Origin: CBDBBY01 sp965205055
Lineage (GTDB): Bacteria > Pseudomonadota > Alphaproteobacteria > Rhodobacterales > Rhodobacteraceae
DNA: 64,000 nucleotides
Assembly (NCBI GenBank): GCA_965205055.1
Contig: OZ242030.1
Location: 3,596,001 to 3,660,000, forward strand
Direction: 5' to 3'
Part shown: positions 46,080 to 54,884 of the stretch, piece by piece
Layout of the letters: each line of letters begins with the position of its first letter
How positions within the stretch are numbered: position 1 is the stretch's first letter
Notes under the pieces: model-generated
Seen by the model: only the letters and a program-made list of their open reading frames with translations
The model's database searches: none
Told to the model about the DNA's origin: nothing
Program-made: the position numbers and the translations under genes

Positions 46080-47091
46080 TGCGCGTCAGGACAATCTTCA
46101 TGGATGGATCAACGGGTGTTTGCACGGGTCGGCGGCCGTTGAGCCGAATGCCGCTGACGCATGACGTCCCCATTCGCGGATGCGACGGGTCCGCGCGCTC
46201 CTAATAGCTTTCGGAACGGATGCCCGCAATGCAGGAATCGAACTCATTCCGGCTTTGATCTGTTTCGGACTCGCCGAACCGAATTGCAAAGATCGATGTC
46301 GCCAAGCGGAGAAAGTAAAACTGATGCGCGGCGAAAACGAAGCGAACGAATTCAGGGCGTTTCTTACACGGCCCGGCGGACAGGGCTTTCGTGCTGGCGA
46401 GAGGAATAAGCGGAAACATTGGGTGGGTACTGGCATCCGACGCAGATCTTGCGCAATGCACGCTGATTCACGGCAAGCGGACGCAGTCGGAGCAGGCAAC
46501 TTGGAAATGGATTGGAAGCGGCGCACTGAGAGAACATGCACGCGCCGGACGGCCCGTCACGCCGGAACGGCAGAGGGCGCAGCAAGTCGCAAGTCAATCG
46601 AGAGATAGCGTTCGCATTCCAGCGGCCCGACCTGAAAAAAATCTTTGAAAAAAGGCCGCAGTGTTGTCGCAGGCATCCAAGTGGCCGTGTCACCGGAACA
46701 GCGCCTCACACGAAAATCCGGCCTAAATCCCACCAAGGCGGTCGCCGTGCCGCTGTTGCGGTCGGCCAAAACCCGGCCGAAATGAAAATTGAAGAGTTCT
46801 CTGCCAGCCGCCAATTCTCCTTCACATTCGGATTGGCGAAGATCAGGTGTGAACAGCATAGGCCAACTCTACCCACGCGGGATCATGGGATTCGCGGTAA
46901 ATCACTGGATACGGCGAGGACAGCATTGTGCGGCATCAAGGCAACGCGATCTGCGACATATTGGACGCAACAAATGGTTTCCATTCCAATTAAAGCAACA
47001 TACGTAATCCTATCCCAGTACTGGCATCAGATCATAAGAAATCAGCAGAGCATTGCTCAAAACCTACTCTCGAAATAATCGGACAAATGCC
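46080..47091. other. Intergenic stretch with no gene recognised
   Basis: About 1 kb between addB (minus) and the OLD-like ATPase (plus). Small frames on both strands (46161-46693) have biased composition without motifs. A minus-strand frame at 46557-46859 (LRQSECEGELAAGRELFNFH and on) looks slightly coding but I cannot assign it. The right 200 bp become AT-rich and should contain the ATPase promoter. Confidence 0.4.
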
Positions 47092-48312
47092 ATGAGCGAA
47101 AATGCGAACCAAAAGCTGCACTTGCCGAGCCTTCAGATCAAGGGATTTCGCGGCCTTCGCGAACTCACAATACCAAATCTTGGTAGAGTTACCTTGTTGG
47201 TTGGGAGAAACGGAGTTGGCAAAACAACGATATTGGAAGCAGTCAAGTTATGGGCCAAGCGCGGAAAGAGCGAGTCCGCGGTACAGATTCTGTCTGAACG
47301 TGAAGAGCTCTTTTCTGAACGTGGAGAGTACAGGCTAGCTATAGACGATGACGACGCTACAGCCGCAACCTCAACCATTGCACCATTATTTTTCAGACGA
47401 AACCCGACTTCAGGGTCAAAAATTGAAATTGGACCGGCCGAACGGCTTAACTTACATAAATTGACAATTAAAATAGTGAACGACGGCGAGTCGCTGCCGA
47501 CCGAATTGAAGGCGAACTGGCACCGTATCCACGATACGGGGGCAAAATTAATCTGCACAACCTTCGGAAACAGGAATTCATATTCTATTTGGCATGGGCA
47601 GAATTTTATTGACAGGAACATACGAAGAGAAAGGTATTTAAAAGAAGCTCGATATGCACAGTACTTTGAGGATTATAGAGATTCTGAATTAAATATCAAC
47701 AGCAGCAAATTGACGGATTCTGTGGAACCTACAACTGTAGCTTGCATTTCACTTGGACCTGAACTGTGGGAAAGCAGTACCATCGCGAAATATTGGGAAA
47801 GATTTGCGCTGACGGATCATGAGGTCCGAGCAACGAGAGCAATTAATATTGCCATCGAAGAGAACGTTGAACGTCTTGCTTCGGTACATGATCGGATCGG
47901 TTGCGAATCGACGGGTTCGGGAATTATTGCGCGCCTCAACAAAGACAATCCCAGAGTTCCCTTGAAAAGCCTTGGCGAGGGCGCCATGCGTCTATTATGT
48001 GTGGCGCTTGCTTTGTCGAGCAGCAAAAATGGGTTTCTTGCAATCGAAGAAGCTGAAAACGGGATTCACCACACGATACATGAAGATTTGTGGAAAATGA
48101 TAATGAATGCAGCCAGCGAGAGTAACGTGCAGGTCATTGCAACGACACATAGCTTTGATTGCATAGCCGGGTTCGCCCGTGCAGCGATTGCTAACAAGGA
48201 CGTTGACGGGGTGATGGTTCGGATCGAGCAGGACGTTGATCGGACAAGAGCTGTTTCATTTGACGAAGATGGTCTAAAATCAATCGAAAAACACGGATTT
48301 GAAGTGCGTTAA
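47092..48312 (+). CDS. OLD/PARIS-type AAA15-like ATPase
   Basis: The 406-residue protein is an ABC/SMC-class ATPase like AriA of PARIS and other OLD-family ATPases: LPSLQIKGFRGLRELTI at the start, Walker A GRNGVGKT (38-45), signature KSLGEGAMRLLCVALAL, Walker B FLAIEEAENGIHHTIH and the switch His in VIATTHSFDCIAGF. The start is ATG 47092; an in-frame ATG 39 bp upstream is less family-like. It is AT-rich. Such ATPases partner a Toprim-type nuclease either fused or in the next gene; here the next gene starts two bases after the stop and is a truncated Toprim-like protein. Confidence 0.9.
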   Translation: MSENANQKLHLPSLQIKGFRGLRELTIPNLGRVTLLVGRNGVGKTTILEAVKLWAKRGKSESAVQILSEREELFSERGEYRLAIDDDDATAATSTIAPLFFRRNPTSGSKIEIGPAERLNLHKLTIKIVNDGESLPTELKANWHRIHDTGAKLICTTFGNRNSYSIWHGQNFIDRNIRRERYLKEARYAQYFEDYRDSELNINSSKLTDSVEPTTVACISLGPELWESSTIAKYWERFALTDHEVRATRAINIAIEENVERLASVHDRIGCESTGSGIIARLNKDNPRVPLKSLGEGAMRLLCVALALSSSKNGFLAIEEAENGIHHTIHEDLWKMIMNAASESNVQVIATTHSFDCIAGFARAAIANKDVDGVMVRIEQDVDRTRAVSFDEDGLKSIEKHGFEVR

Positions 48313-48314
48313 TC

Positions 48315-48488
48315 GTGCGAACACGTGTCAATACAAGACCCCTCGAAATGGGAACCATTCTTGTCGAGGGGAAATCAGATGAGTTTCAGATAGGGATATT
48401 GTTGAGAGAATTCGGTATCAATCAGCCGACGTTAACCGGTTGCGGAGGCAAAAAGGGAAGCTGTGCGGGATTTCGAGAATCTTGTTAA
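48315..48488 (+). pseudogene. Truncated Toprim-like (DUF3226/DUF4435-type) partner gene
   Basis: From GTG 48315, two bases after the ATPase stop (or an in-frame ATG at 48348), the frame gives MGTILVEGKSDEFQIGILLR then EFGINQPTLTGCGGKKGSC and TAA at 48486-48488. The ILVEGKSDE strand and Glu are the first Toprim motif found in OLD-type nuclease domains. Only 57 codons exist, against about 200 or more for an intact partner; the DxD motif is missing. The following 266 bp to the murU-like gene stop have no recognised coding content. An eight-base inverted repeat (CCCCTCGA 48339-48346, TCGAGGGG 48364-48371) brackets the possible ATG. Confidence 0.72.
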
Positions 48489-48754
48489 GGGGGCAGGCGA
48501 TTTTGCAGGTATCCAGGCAGTTTTGTGTGGACTCCGTCTGCAATGCGGTTTTTGTTGTTTAATTTTAAGCGGCTGATCCGTGCTGGAATCGGTGTATAGC
48601 GTTGGAAACCGTCGAGCCGGTTGGGGTTGAGGGTGAACACTTTGGCACTGTGCTCCAGCCTTTCGCGAGGATTGGCGGGTGCCTTGAACTCCCGGCTCGG
48701 CTGACGACGCACGTCTACATGCCAAAAAATGCTTTGGGAGATACAGGGGTAAGT

Positions 48755-49441
48755 TCACATTAATTTTTCGGTGCATTCGAGACCCTGCGGCGTGCCGACG
48801 TCAGCCCAGCGCCCTTCGTATTCGATTCCGAAAAGTCCGCCGCGCCGATGAATAATGTCCCAAACGCGATTCAAGGAGAACGCTTCCTCGCCGACTTCGT
48901 TCACACCGTCCGTGTGGATGATTTGAACGCCGGAGTAAACAAGTCCGTTTTCACCCGGCGCACTCCGACTCAGCCTACCGTCCTTGCCCAGCAGGAAGTC
49001 GCCTTTCCCCATGTGCCCGATGGCGCTTTGCAGCGGAACAAGCAGGAGCAGCGCTTCCATTCTGCTCGGAGCCCATGCCTGCCTCAGTTTCGTGATCGGG
49101 TTTTCTCCGCGCCAGACGGCATCCGAGTTCATCGTGATCACGGATTTCGATTCCAAGAGCGGCAGCGCCTTTCGGAGCCCGCCTCCGGTTTCGAGCAGCC
49201 AGTCGGATTCGTCCGAAACGATTATCCCGCCGCGCTTGGCAAGGTGGTCCTTCATCAGGTCCGGCTTGTAGTGGACGTTGACGACACGGCGAGCGACGCC
49301 GGCTTCTTCCGCGATATCCAAGGCATGATCGATCAGCGGTTTGCCGCAGACTCGGATCAAGGGCTTCGGTCTGTCCTTGACGAGATCTCCGAACCGGGTG
49401 CCCAGTCCCGCCGCGAAGATCATGACCGCATCCGGGGTCAA
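48755..49441 (-). CDS. murU: MurU-like nucleotidyltransferase (N-acetylmuramate-1-phosphate uridylyltransferase)
   Basis: The 228-residue NTP-transferase has AAGLGTRFGDLVKDRPKPLI (nucleotide loop and Lys), ETGGGLRKALPLL and MNSDAVWRG (metal Asp). In the MurNAc recycling route MurU makes UDP-MurNAc from MurNAc-1-phosphate supplied by AmgK, bypassing de novo synthesis. I place the start at TTG 49441, which overlaps the upstream kinase stop (TTGA); an ATG six codons later is an alternative but would clip the first strand. It pairs with the AmgK-like kinase. Confidence 0.88.
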   Translation of the reverse strand: MTPDAVMIFAAGLGTRFGDLVKDRPKPLIRVCGKPLIDHALDIAEEAGVARRVVNVHYKPDLMKDHLAKRGGIIVSDESDWLLETGGGLRKALPLLESKSVITMNSDAVWRGENPITKLRQAWAPSRMEALLLLVPLQSAIGHMGKGDFLLGKDGRLSRSAPGENGLVYSGVQIIHTDGVNEVGEEAFSLNRVWDIIHRRGGLFGIEYEGRWADVGTPQGLECTEKLM

Positions 49442-50451
49442 TTGCGCTGCGCGTTGATCCGCGCCCTCGCTTCAGTATCCGGAGACGGAAAATGTTGCTC
49501 GATCAGATTCGCTAGATCGAAAAGGCGCGGATGGCAAAGATCGCGCTGGAGATGGTTCCAGACTCTCGGCATCAGCCGAACGTAGCCGCGCTTCCGGTCG
49601 CGGACGGCGAGCCTGGCGAAAACGCCCAGAATCCGAAGGTTCCGCTGCGCGCCCGAAATCGCAAGCTCCGCTTCTATAAGCTCCGCTTCGACACCGGCCG
49701 CTTGCGCGAAACGCATGACAAGTTCGCTCCTGAGCAGATCGGGAATATCTCTCCTAGCGTCTTCAAGGAGCGAAACGAGGTCGTAGGCGCGGTAGCCGAC
49801 CGCGCCGTCCTGATAATCGAGAAGCCCGACACGCTTGAGGCCGTCCCTTTCGGGAAGCCAGATGATGTTCTCTGCATGGAAATCGCGATGAACGAACAGG
49901 CTCGGCGCGCCCATTCCGGCGACCAAGCCTTCGACGATGCCTTTGAATTCCGAACGCAGGTCTGCCGATGGTTCGGCCCCGGTCGCGTTCGGCAAATACC
50001 AGTCGATCGCGAGCGAAGCGAGTTCCGACTGCATCTCGGGGGAATGCTTCGGAAACGGACCTAGATCCGTTCCGCTTCGAAAGATTGCCAAGACGTCAAT
50101 TGCCGCGCTATATATCTCCGTTTCAAGATCGGGCGTCCGCTCCAGCAGCCGTGCGACGAGATCGTCGCCCAAATCTTCAAGAAGCATCAAGCCTGCGCTT
50201 TCGTCGTCTTCGTAAATTTCAGGCGCGCTGAGACCTAGTTCGCGCAAAAAGCCCGTAACCGACTTGAAGGGCTGCAGCGAACCGCATGAATCCGGAAGCG
50301 CATTCATTAGAATGGCTTTCTTGCCGGCTTCACGCCAATGCAACCGCTCATATTGTCGGTTTGATGCGTCCTCGAACAATGGCTTGCGATCCGCATTCGC
50401 CCAGCCGCAATCCGCAAGAAACGCTCTAATCCGATGTTCCCTGTTCGACAC
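49438..50451 (-). CDS. amgK: AmgK-like sugar kinase (aminoglycoside phosphotransferase fold)
   Basis: The 337-residue kinase has EDASNRQYERL in its N-lobe, the Brenner motif FVHRDFHAENIIWL (catalytic Asp) and LLDYQDGAVGYRAYDLVSLL (metal Asp). AmgK phosphorylates MurNAc and GlcNAc at the anomeric carbon in cell-wall recycling. I choose GTG 50449-50451 (SNREHRIRAFLADCGW follows), which matches family N-termini; an in-frame earlier start would extend into tsaE. The gene overlaps tsaE by 26 bp and murU by 4 bp. Confidence 0.9.
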   Translation of the reverse strand: MSNREHRIRAFLADCGWANADRKPLFEDASNRQYERLHWREAGKKAILMNALPDSCGSLQPFKSVTGFLRELGLSAPEIYEDDESAGLMLLEDLGDDLVARLLERTPDLETEIYSAAIDVLAIFRSGTDLGPFPKHSPEMQSELASLAIDWYLPNATGAEPSADLRSEFKGIVEGLVAGMGAPSLFVHRDFHAENIIWLPERDGLKRVGLLDYQDGAVGYRAYDLVSLLEDARRDIPDLLRSELVMRFAQAAGVEAELIEAELAISGAQRNLRILGVFARLAVRDRKRGYVRLMPRVWNHLQRDLCHPRLFDLANLIEQHFPSPDTEARARINAQRN

Positions 50452-50965
50452 TGGTTTGCCTGATTCTTTCAACCAACTGCTTGCCGAGACGGCTCCTTGC
50501 ATCGACTGCCAAGGTTCTGCAACAGGAACTTTCGCCCATGCGGAATTCTATGCAGGTTCCGCGCGGCCAATCGGAATCGCCGAGTCTCTCCGGCCATTCA
50601 ATTATGCACAGCGCGGTTTCGAGCGCATCGTCAAGGCCAAGTTCCGCCGCTTCCCCAGGATCGGAGATTCTGTAGAGATCGGCATGCCAGATCTCGAGAC
50701 CGCCTGCGACATAAATCTGGACGAGGTTGTAGGTCGGCGAAGGCACGTCCTCGTCGAGGCCGAATTCGCACAGTTTGGCCTTGATCAGAGCGCGTGCGAA
50801 CACGGTTTTGCCGGTTCCGATTTGCCCTTTGAGGAGCAAATGGTCGCCTGCCGCTGCGAATTCAGCGACGACGCGTGCGAAAGATTCCGTTGCCGAAGGC
50901 GAGCGCATCTGGAGCTCGAGGAAGTTTGCCGACTTGCCTGTTGGTTCGCTCTCAACCTTGCTCAT
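50426..50965 (-). CDS. tsaE: tRNA threonylcarbamoyladenosine biosynthesis ATPase TsaE
   Basis: The 179-residue ATPase has the P-loop LLLKGQIGTGKTVFARALI (47-54 central), the SPTYNLVQIY switch and WHADLYRISDPGEAAELGLD and CIIEWPERLG. TsaE works with TsaB and TsaD in t6A modification of ANN-decoding tRNAs; tsaD is in this window at 59968-61068. The start is ATG 50963-50965. It heads the tsaE-amgK-murU run. Confidence 0.95.
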   Translation of the reverse strand: MSKVESEPTGKSANFLELQMRSPSATESFARVVAEFAAAGDHLLLKGQIGTGKTVFARALIKAKLCEFGLDEDVPSPTYNLVQIYVAGGLEIWHADLYRISDPGEAAELGLDDALETALCIIEWPERLGDSDWPRGTCIEFRMGESSCCRTLAVDARSRLGKQLVERIRQTSVEQGTSD

Positions 50966-51325
50966 CCCAATGTTCGGCCTCTTGCGGATTCACGTCTCTC
51001 TGCAGCCAACCGAAGCACTTCGGAGCTTGCCCTCGGGGAACGGTCGATCATCGCTGAACCCGGCCCGGAAGACTCCGCTCTGCGTCGCGCCCGACTGGCC
51101 GAATACCGGCGAGTTCATTCAGCCCGGCAGCTTATTGATTATTTCAGCAAACCTGAATACCGAGAATCGAGTTCAAAAGCTTGCGAGCGGCGGTTTCGGA
51201 TTTGCGCTCCAGAGCTTATAACATCAACGCTGCATCGCCGGATTTTTAGCTCTGCTGCTTTGCGGCCCCGACCTGCGAAACTGCAATCATTGGCGCTTGA
51301 TGAAATGCGAAAGCCTCGAGATTCG
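50966..51325. other. Intergenic stretch between divergent tsaE and the SCO gene
   Basis: This 360-bp gap has open frames in several directions but no motifs. The frame of the SCO gene stays open leftwards through tsaE, which is a shadow. Promoters of both genes must lie here. Confidence 0.45.
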
Positions 51326-51952
51326 ATGAAAAACACGAAGGCATTTGCAATAGCCGCATCCGTCGGCCTCGTCGGGCTAGTGGGCGCATCGGCTTACTTC
51401 GTTCTGGCCGGAAGAGGGTCGCTGTCCGAATGCGGCGAGTCCAGAATTGTCGGCGGAACGGCGCAAATCGGAGGGCCGTTCGAACTGGTCGACGGCACAA
51501 CCGCGACGGTCGACGACAAGGATGTGATCGACAAGCCGTCGTTGATTTACTTCGGATACACGTTCTGTCCCGACGTCTGCCCGTTGGACAATGCCAGAAA
51601 TGCCGCCGCAGTCGATCTTCTATCTGAACGCGGATTGGAAGTCGGATCTATTTTCATTTCGATTGACCCGGACCGCGACACGCCCGACATTGTCAGGGAC
51701 TATGCGGGATTGTTCCATCCCGAGATGGTCGGCCTGACCGGGTCGGCGAGTCAAGTTGCCGATGCAGCGAAGGCGTTTCGCGTTTATTTCAAGAAGAACG
51801 GCGACGACGAGTATTATTTGATGGACCATTCGTCGTTCACCTATCTCGCGTTTCCCGGTCCGGAAGTCGTCGAGTTCTTCCGCCGGGAGCATACCCCGGA
51901 GCAGGTCGCGGAAACGGCGCAATGCTACATTGAGGAAGCCGGCATCGCGTGA
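51326..51952 (+). CDS. SCO1/SenC family copper chaperone
   Basis: The 208-residue, membrane-anchored thioredoxin-fold protein starts at ATG 51326 (an ATG seven codons earlier is possible). Residues 7-28 form the anchor. It has the copper-binding GYTFCPDVCP (Cys81, Cys85) and His168 in MDHSSFTYL. SCO proteins deliver copper to, or reduce, the CuA centre of cytochrome c oxidase. The gene is convergent with the HD hydrolase, 13 bp apart. Confidence 0.94.
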   Translation: MKNTKAFAIAASVGLVGLVGASAYFVLAGRGSLSECGESRIVGGTAQIGGPFELVDGTTATVDDKDVIDKPSLIYFGYTFCPDVCPLDNARNAAAVDLLSERGLEVGSIFISIDPDRDTPDIVRDYAGLFHPEMVGLTGSASQVADAAKAFRVYFKKNGDDEYYLMDHSSFTYLAFPGPEVVEFFRREHTPEQVAETAQCYIEEAGIA

Positions 51953-51965
51953 AGCGCGCCCGACG

Positions 51966-52574
51966 TTATCGAGAACTCGCCCAATCCATTTTCTTCAGAA
52001 GCGCTTTCGTGCGCTCCTCGAATTCGTTGCGAACAGCTTCGGGCGGTTTTGGCCGCACTTCGATGCCACCAGCAATAATTTTCGCCGGTCGGCCGAAATA
52101 CCGATTCGCTTCGGCATCGGTGAACAGCGCGATCTGGGTCGCTTCCAGACGGGCCGCCGCCTTGTCGGCCTTCTTGATCGCCCGCCCGATATTCGGAGGC
52201 GGCTGATCGGGAATCCCGAACCGGATATGCACCGCAGTCATCAGCCTCGCCTCAAGTTCGGAATATTGAGGTCCAACCGCGCCCTTGACCGGCGAAACCA
52301 TGTCTCCCACGACGTATTCCGCGGCATCGTGAAGCAAAGCGGCGAGTTTCCAAACCGGGGCGCCATCCGGGACCAAAATATTGAAAATCTCTTCCACAAG
52401 CAGCGAATGCTGGGCGACCGAATAGGGATGGTCGCCGTCCGTCTGTCCATTCCATCTCGCGACGAATGCCAAGCCGCGCGCGATGTCCTCGATTTCTATA
52501 TCCACGGGCGACGGATCGAATAGGTCGAGCCGCCTTCCGGACAGCATGCGTTGCCACTCGCGCGATTGCTTCAT
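51966..52574 (-). CDS. HD-domain phosphohydrolase (YfbR-like)
   Basis: The 202-residue protein begins MKQSREWQRMLSGRRLDLFD at ATG 52572-52574. The HD metal site is visible: HPYSVAQHSLLVEEIF, LLHDAAEYVVGDMVSPVKG, and a late Asp in KKADKAAAR. YfbR-like enzymes are 5'-nucleotidases on deoxyribonucleotides. Its upstream region is shared with divergent ahcY. Confidence 0.9.
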   Translation of the reverse strand: MKQSREWQRMLSGRRLDLFDPSPVDIEIEDIARGLAFVARWNGQTDGDHPYSVAQHSLLVEEIFNILVPDGAPVWKLAALLHDAAEYVVGDMVSPVKGAVGPQYSELEARLMTAVHIRFGIPDQPPPNIGRAIKKADKAAARLEATQIALFTDAEANRYFGRPAKIIAGGIEVRPKPPEAVRNEFEERTKALLKKMDWASSR

Positions 52575-52645
52575 CTCATGACTCGACGGACGGTGTTCCG
52601 AAGAGCACCTCTTAGCATTGTCGCTTCGCCTCGCAAATGTTAAGG

Positions 52646-52686
52646 GCCACGGCTTCATTTCATTCGTTGGGAAATCGCGCCGTGGC
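52646..52686 (+). promoter_or_regulatory. Perfect hairpin covering the proposed ahcY start codon
   Basis: GCCACGGC (52646-52653) and GCCGTGGC (52679-52686) are perfect reverse complements with 25 bases between them. The 3' arm contains the GTG start (52682-52684). If translation begins there, folding would hide the start codon. I do not see a known SAH or SAM riboswitch core, so any ligand response is only a possibility. Confidence 0.4.
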
Positions 52687-54076
52687 TGAAGAACATTTCG
52701 TCAAGGACATTTCGCTTGCGGACTTCGGGCGCAAGGAGATCGGAATCGCGGAAACGGAAATGCCCGGCCTGATGGCCGTCCGCGAGGAGTTCGGATCCGA
52801 GAAGCCGCTTGCGGGAGCTAGGATCGCCGGCTCGCTGCACATGACGATACAGACTGCGGTCCTGATTGAAACCTTGATTGCGCTCGGCGCCCGCGTCCGA
52901 TGGGCTTCATGCAACATTTTCTCCACCCAAGACCATGCCGCCGCCGCGATCGCGGCCAGCGGCGTTCCGGTATTCGCGTTCAAGGGCGAGACTCTGGAAG
53001 AGTATTGGACATTCACCGACCGCATTTTCAGATTCTCCGAGGGCGGCGCGAACATGATTCTGGACGACGGCGGCGATGCGACGCTTTACGTCATACTGGG
53101 CGCGCGCGCGGAAGACGGAGAGGCCGAACTCATTGCGAATCCGAACTCCGAAGAGGAGGAAGCGCTGTTTTCGACGATCCGAAAAAGGATGGCCGAAACG
53201 CCGGGATGGTTCTCGGCTCAGCGGGAGATGATCAGGGGCGTCACCGAAGAAACGACGACGGGCGTCAACCGGCTGTACCAACTCATGGAGAGCGGAAGGC
53301 TTCCGTTTCCGGCCATCAATGTGAACGACAGCGTGACGAAATCGAAATTCGACAACAAATACGGCTGCAAGGAAAGCCTCGTGGACGGAATTCGGCGCGC
53401 GACGGACACCATGCTGGCCGGCAAGGTCGCGGTCATTTGCGGGTACGGCGACGTCGGGAAAGGATCGGCCGCGTCTTTGAGAGGCGGCGGCGCGCGAGTG
53501 ATGGTGACCGAAGCGGATCCGATCTGCGCGCTGCAGGCGGCCATGGACGGCTATGAGGTCGTTTCGCTGGAGAAAGTCGCGTCCACTGCAGATATCTTCA
53601 TCACGGCGACCGGGAACAAGGACGTCATCAGGCTCGACCACATCAGGCAGATGAAGGACATGGCCATTGTCGGCAACATCGGCCATTTCGACAACGAGAT
53701 TCAAGTTTCGGCGCTCAGGAACCACAAATGGACGAACATCAAGGATCAAGTCGACATGATCGAAATGCCGTCCGGTCGAAGGGTACTCCTTCTTTCGGAA
53801 GGGCGTCTGCTCAATCTGGGCAACGCAACCGGACACCCCAGTTTCGTCATGTCGGCAAGCTTTACCAACCAGGTGCTTGCGCAAATGGAGCTTTGGCGCC
53901 GCCCGGAGAAATACGAGAAGCAAGTCTACATTTTGCCGAAACACCTCGATGAAAAGGTGGCTCGACTTCATCTTGGACGGCTTGGCGTGCAGCTGACCGA
54001 ACTGACGCCCGAGCAGGCCGACTACATCGGAATCGATGCAGCCGGTCCCTTCAAGTCGGATCATTACAGATACTGA
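52682..54076 (+). CDS. ahcY: Adenosylhomocysteinase
   Basis: AhcY hydrolyses S-adenosylhomocysteine to adenosine and homocysteine, closing the methylation cycle. The 464-residue protein has FVKDISLADFGRKEIGIAET near its start, ASCNIFSTQDHAAAAIA, and the NAD-binding VAVICGYGDVGKGSAAS; it ends DHYRY as family members do. I choose GTG 52682, giving MAEEHFVKDIS; an ATG at 52637 is also in frame and would add 15 residues of no family likeness. A perfect hairpin covers the GTG. Confidence 0.95.
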   Translation: MAEEHFVKDISLADFGRKEIGIAETEMPGLMAVREEFGSEKPLAGARIAGSLHMTIQTAVLIETLIALGARVRWASCNIFSTQDHAAAAIAASGVPVFAFKGETLEEYWTFTDRIFRFSEGGANMILDDGGDATLYVILGARAEDGEAELIANPNSEEEEALFSTIRKRMAETPGWFSAQREMIRGVTEETTTGVNRLYQLMESGRLPFPAINVNDSVTKSKFDNKYGCKESLVDGIRRATDTMLAGKVAVICGYGDVGKGSAASLRGGGARVMVTEADPICALQAAMDGYEVVSLEKVASTADIFITATGNKDVIRLDHIRQMKDMAIVGNIGHFDNEIQVSALRNHKWTNIKDQVDMIEMPSGRRVLLLSEGRLLNLGNATGHPSFVMSASFTNQVLAQMELWRRPEKYEKQVYILPKHLDEKVARLHLGRLGVQLTELTPEQADYIGIDAAGPFKSDHYRY

Positions 54077-54884
54077 GTCCGCCTGCGTCACTGCGGCGGA
54101 GATTCACGAACCGCTGAGCCTTGTTGAAAAATAGAGCATTTCCGACAATTGTCCGGTTTCGTGTCGAATTGATTGTGAGCGCCGTTGAAGCATCGCAGTT
54201 CGATAGGGACCAGCTGCAATTGGTACTGTCCAGATTGCGGGTTCATTGTCGCAAGATTCGGATCTGTTTCGGTTTCGACGGCCTCAAGCGGGCACGATGC
54301 GATCAGTCCACTTGACTCGGCTGAAGAACCAGCGCAGCCACCCCATGTTGAACGATATGTTCGACATGGTGTTGGTAACTCAGGAACGGGCCGGAGCCTT
54401 CGCGTGTGGACACCAGATAGGAGTCGACGATCAACAACCGAAATAGGTTTCGTTGCCCTTCGAAAGGCACGGCAGCAAGTTCTAACGGAACTGTTGCCCT
54501 CGGCTTAAGTCCAGATCGAATATTGAAGAACGGCATTTTTTCTACCGGTTACAAATGGCATGGTCAGCACACCAGAGTTCGTCATGATGCTTGCTTCCTT
54601 GAGCATACTGTTTAAGATCCTATCAAGCGATCCGATAGGTCGATTCTGGACTCCACCTATCTGGACAATGGGATTTGAAAAACATACAATTGGGAGGTCA
54701 GCCCGGACCGACTCATAGACTCTCGCCAAAAAGGTGCCTATATGAGCAAATCACCCCACCAGCTAATTGGCTCTCAACATGCGCATTGAGCCTGGTCAAA
54801 ACTAGAGTTGGAAAAGACTCTTCGAACTCTATTCTTGAACATGTTATGCTCAACTGGATGTTTATAATATGCAATACCTAAACC
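54077..54884. other. Gap with possible decayed minus-strand gene
   Basis: After ahcY there is a weak stem (TCCGCC...GGCGGA, 54078-54100) without a T run. From about 54300 composition becomes AT-richer. Minus-strand frames contain coding-like pieces in different frames: FLARVYESVRADLPIVCFSN, then VQIGGVQNRPIGSLDRILNS and GVLTMPFVTGRKNAVLQYSI (54505-54740), and LLIVDSYLVSTREGSGPFLS (54303-54536). This looks like a gene broken by frameshifts, of unknown family. The right end should hold the promoter of the ParB-like gene. Confidence 0.4.

Noticed and set aside
46220..46262. T-arm-like GAGTTCGATTCC on the minus strand, considered as a tRNA
   Set aside because: The flanking bases do not form a T stem, and no acceptor or anticodon arm is present.
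48489..48754. Minus-strand frame after the truncated Toprim gene
   Set aside because: It reads as basic, Pro/Arg-rich text with no family match and no start signal; left as unassigned junction DNA.
52575..52681. SAH or SAM riboswitch upstream of ahcY
   Set aside because: No known conserved core is visible; only the simple hairpin is supported.
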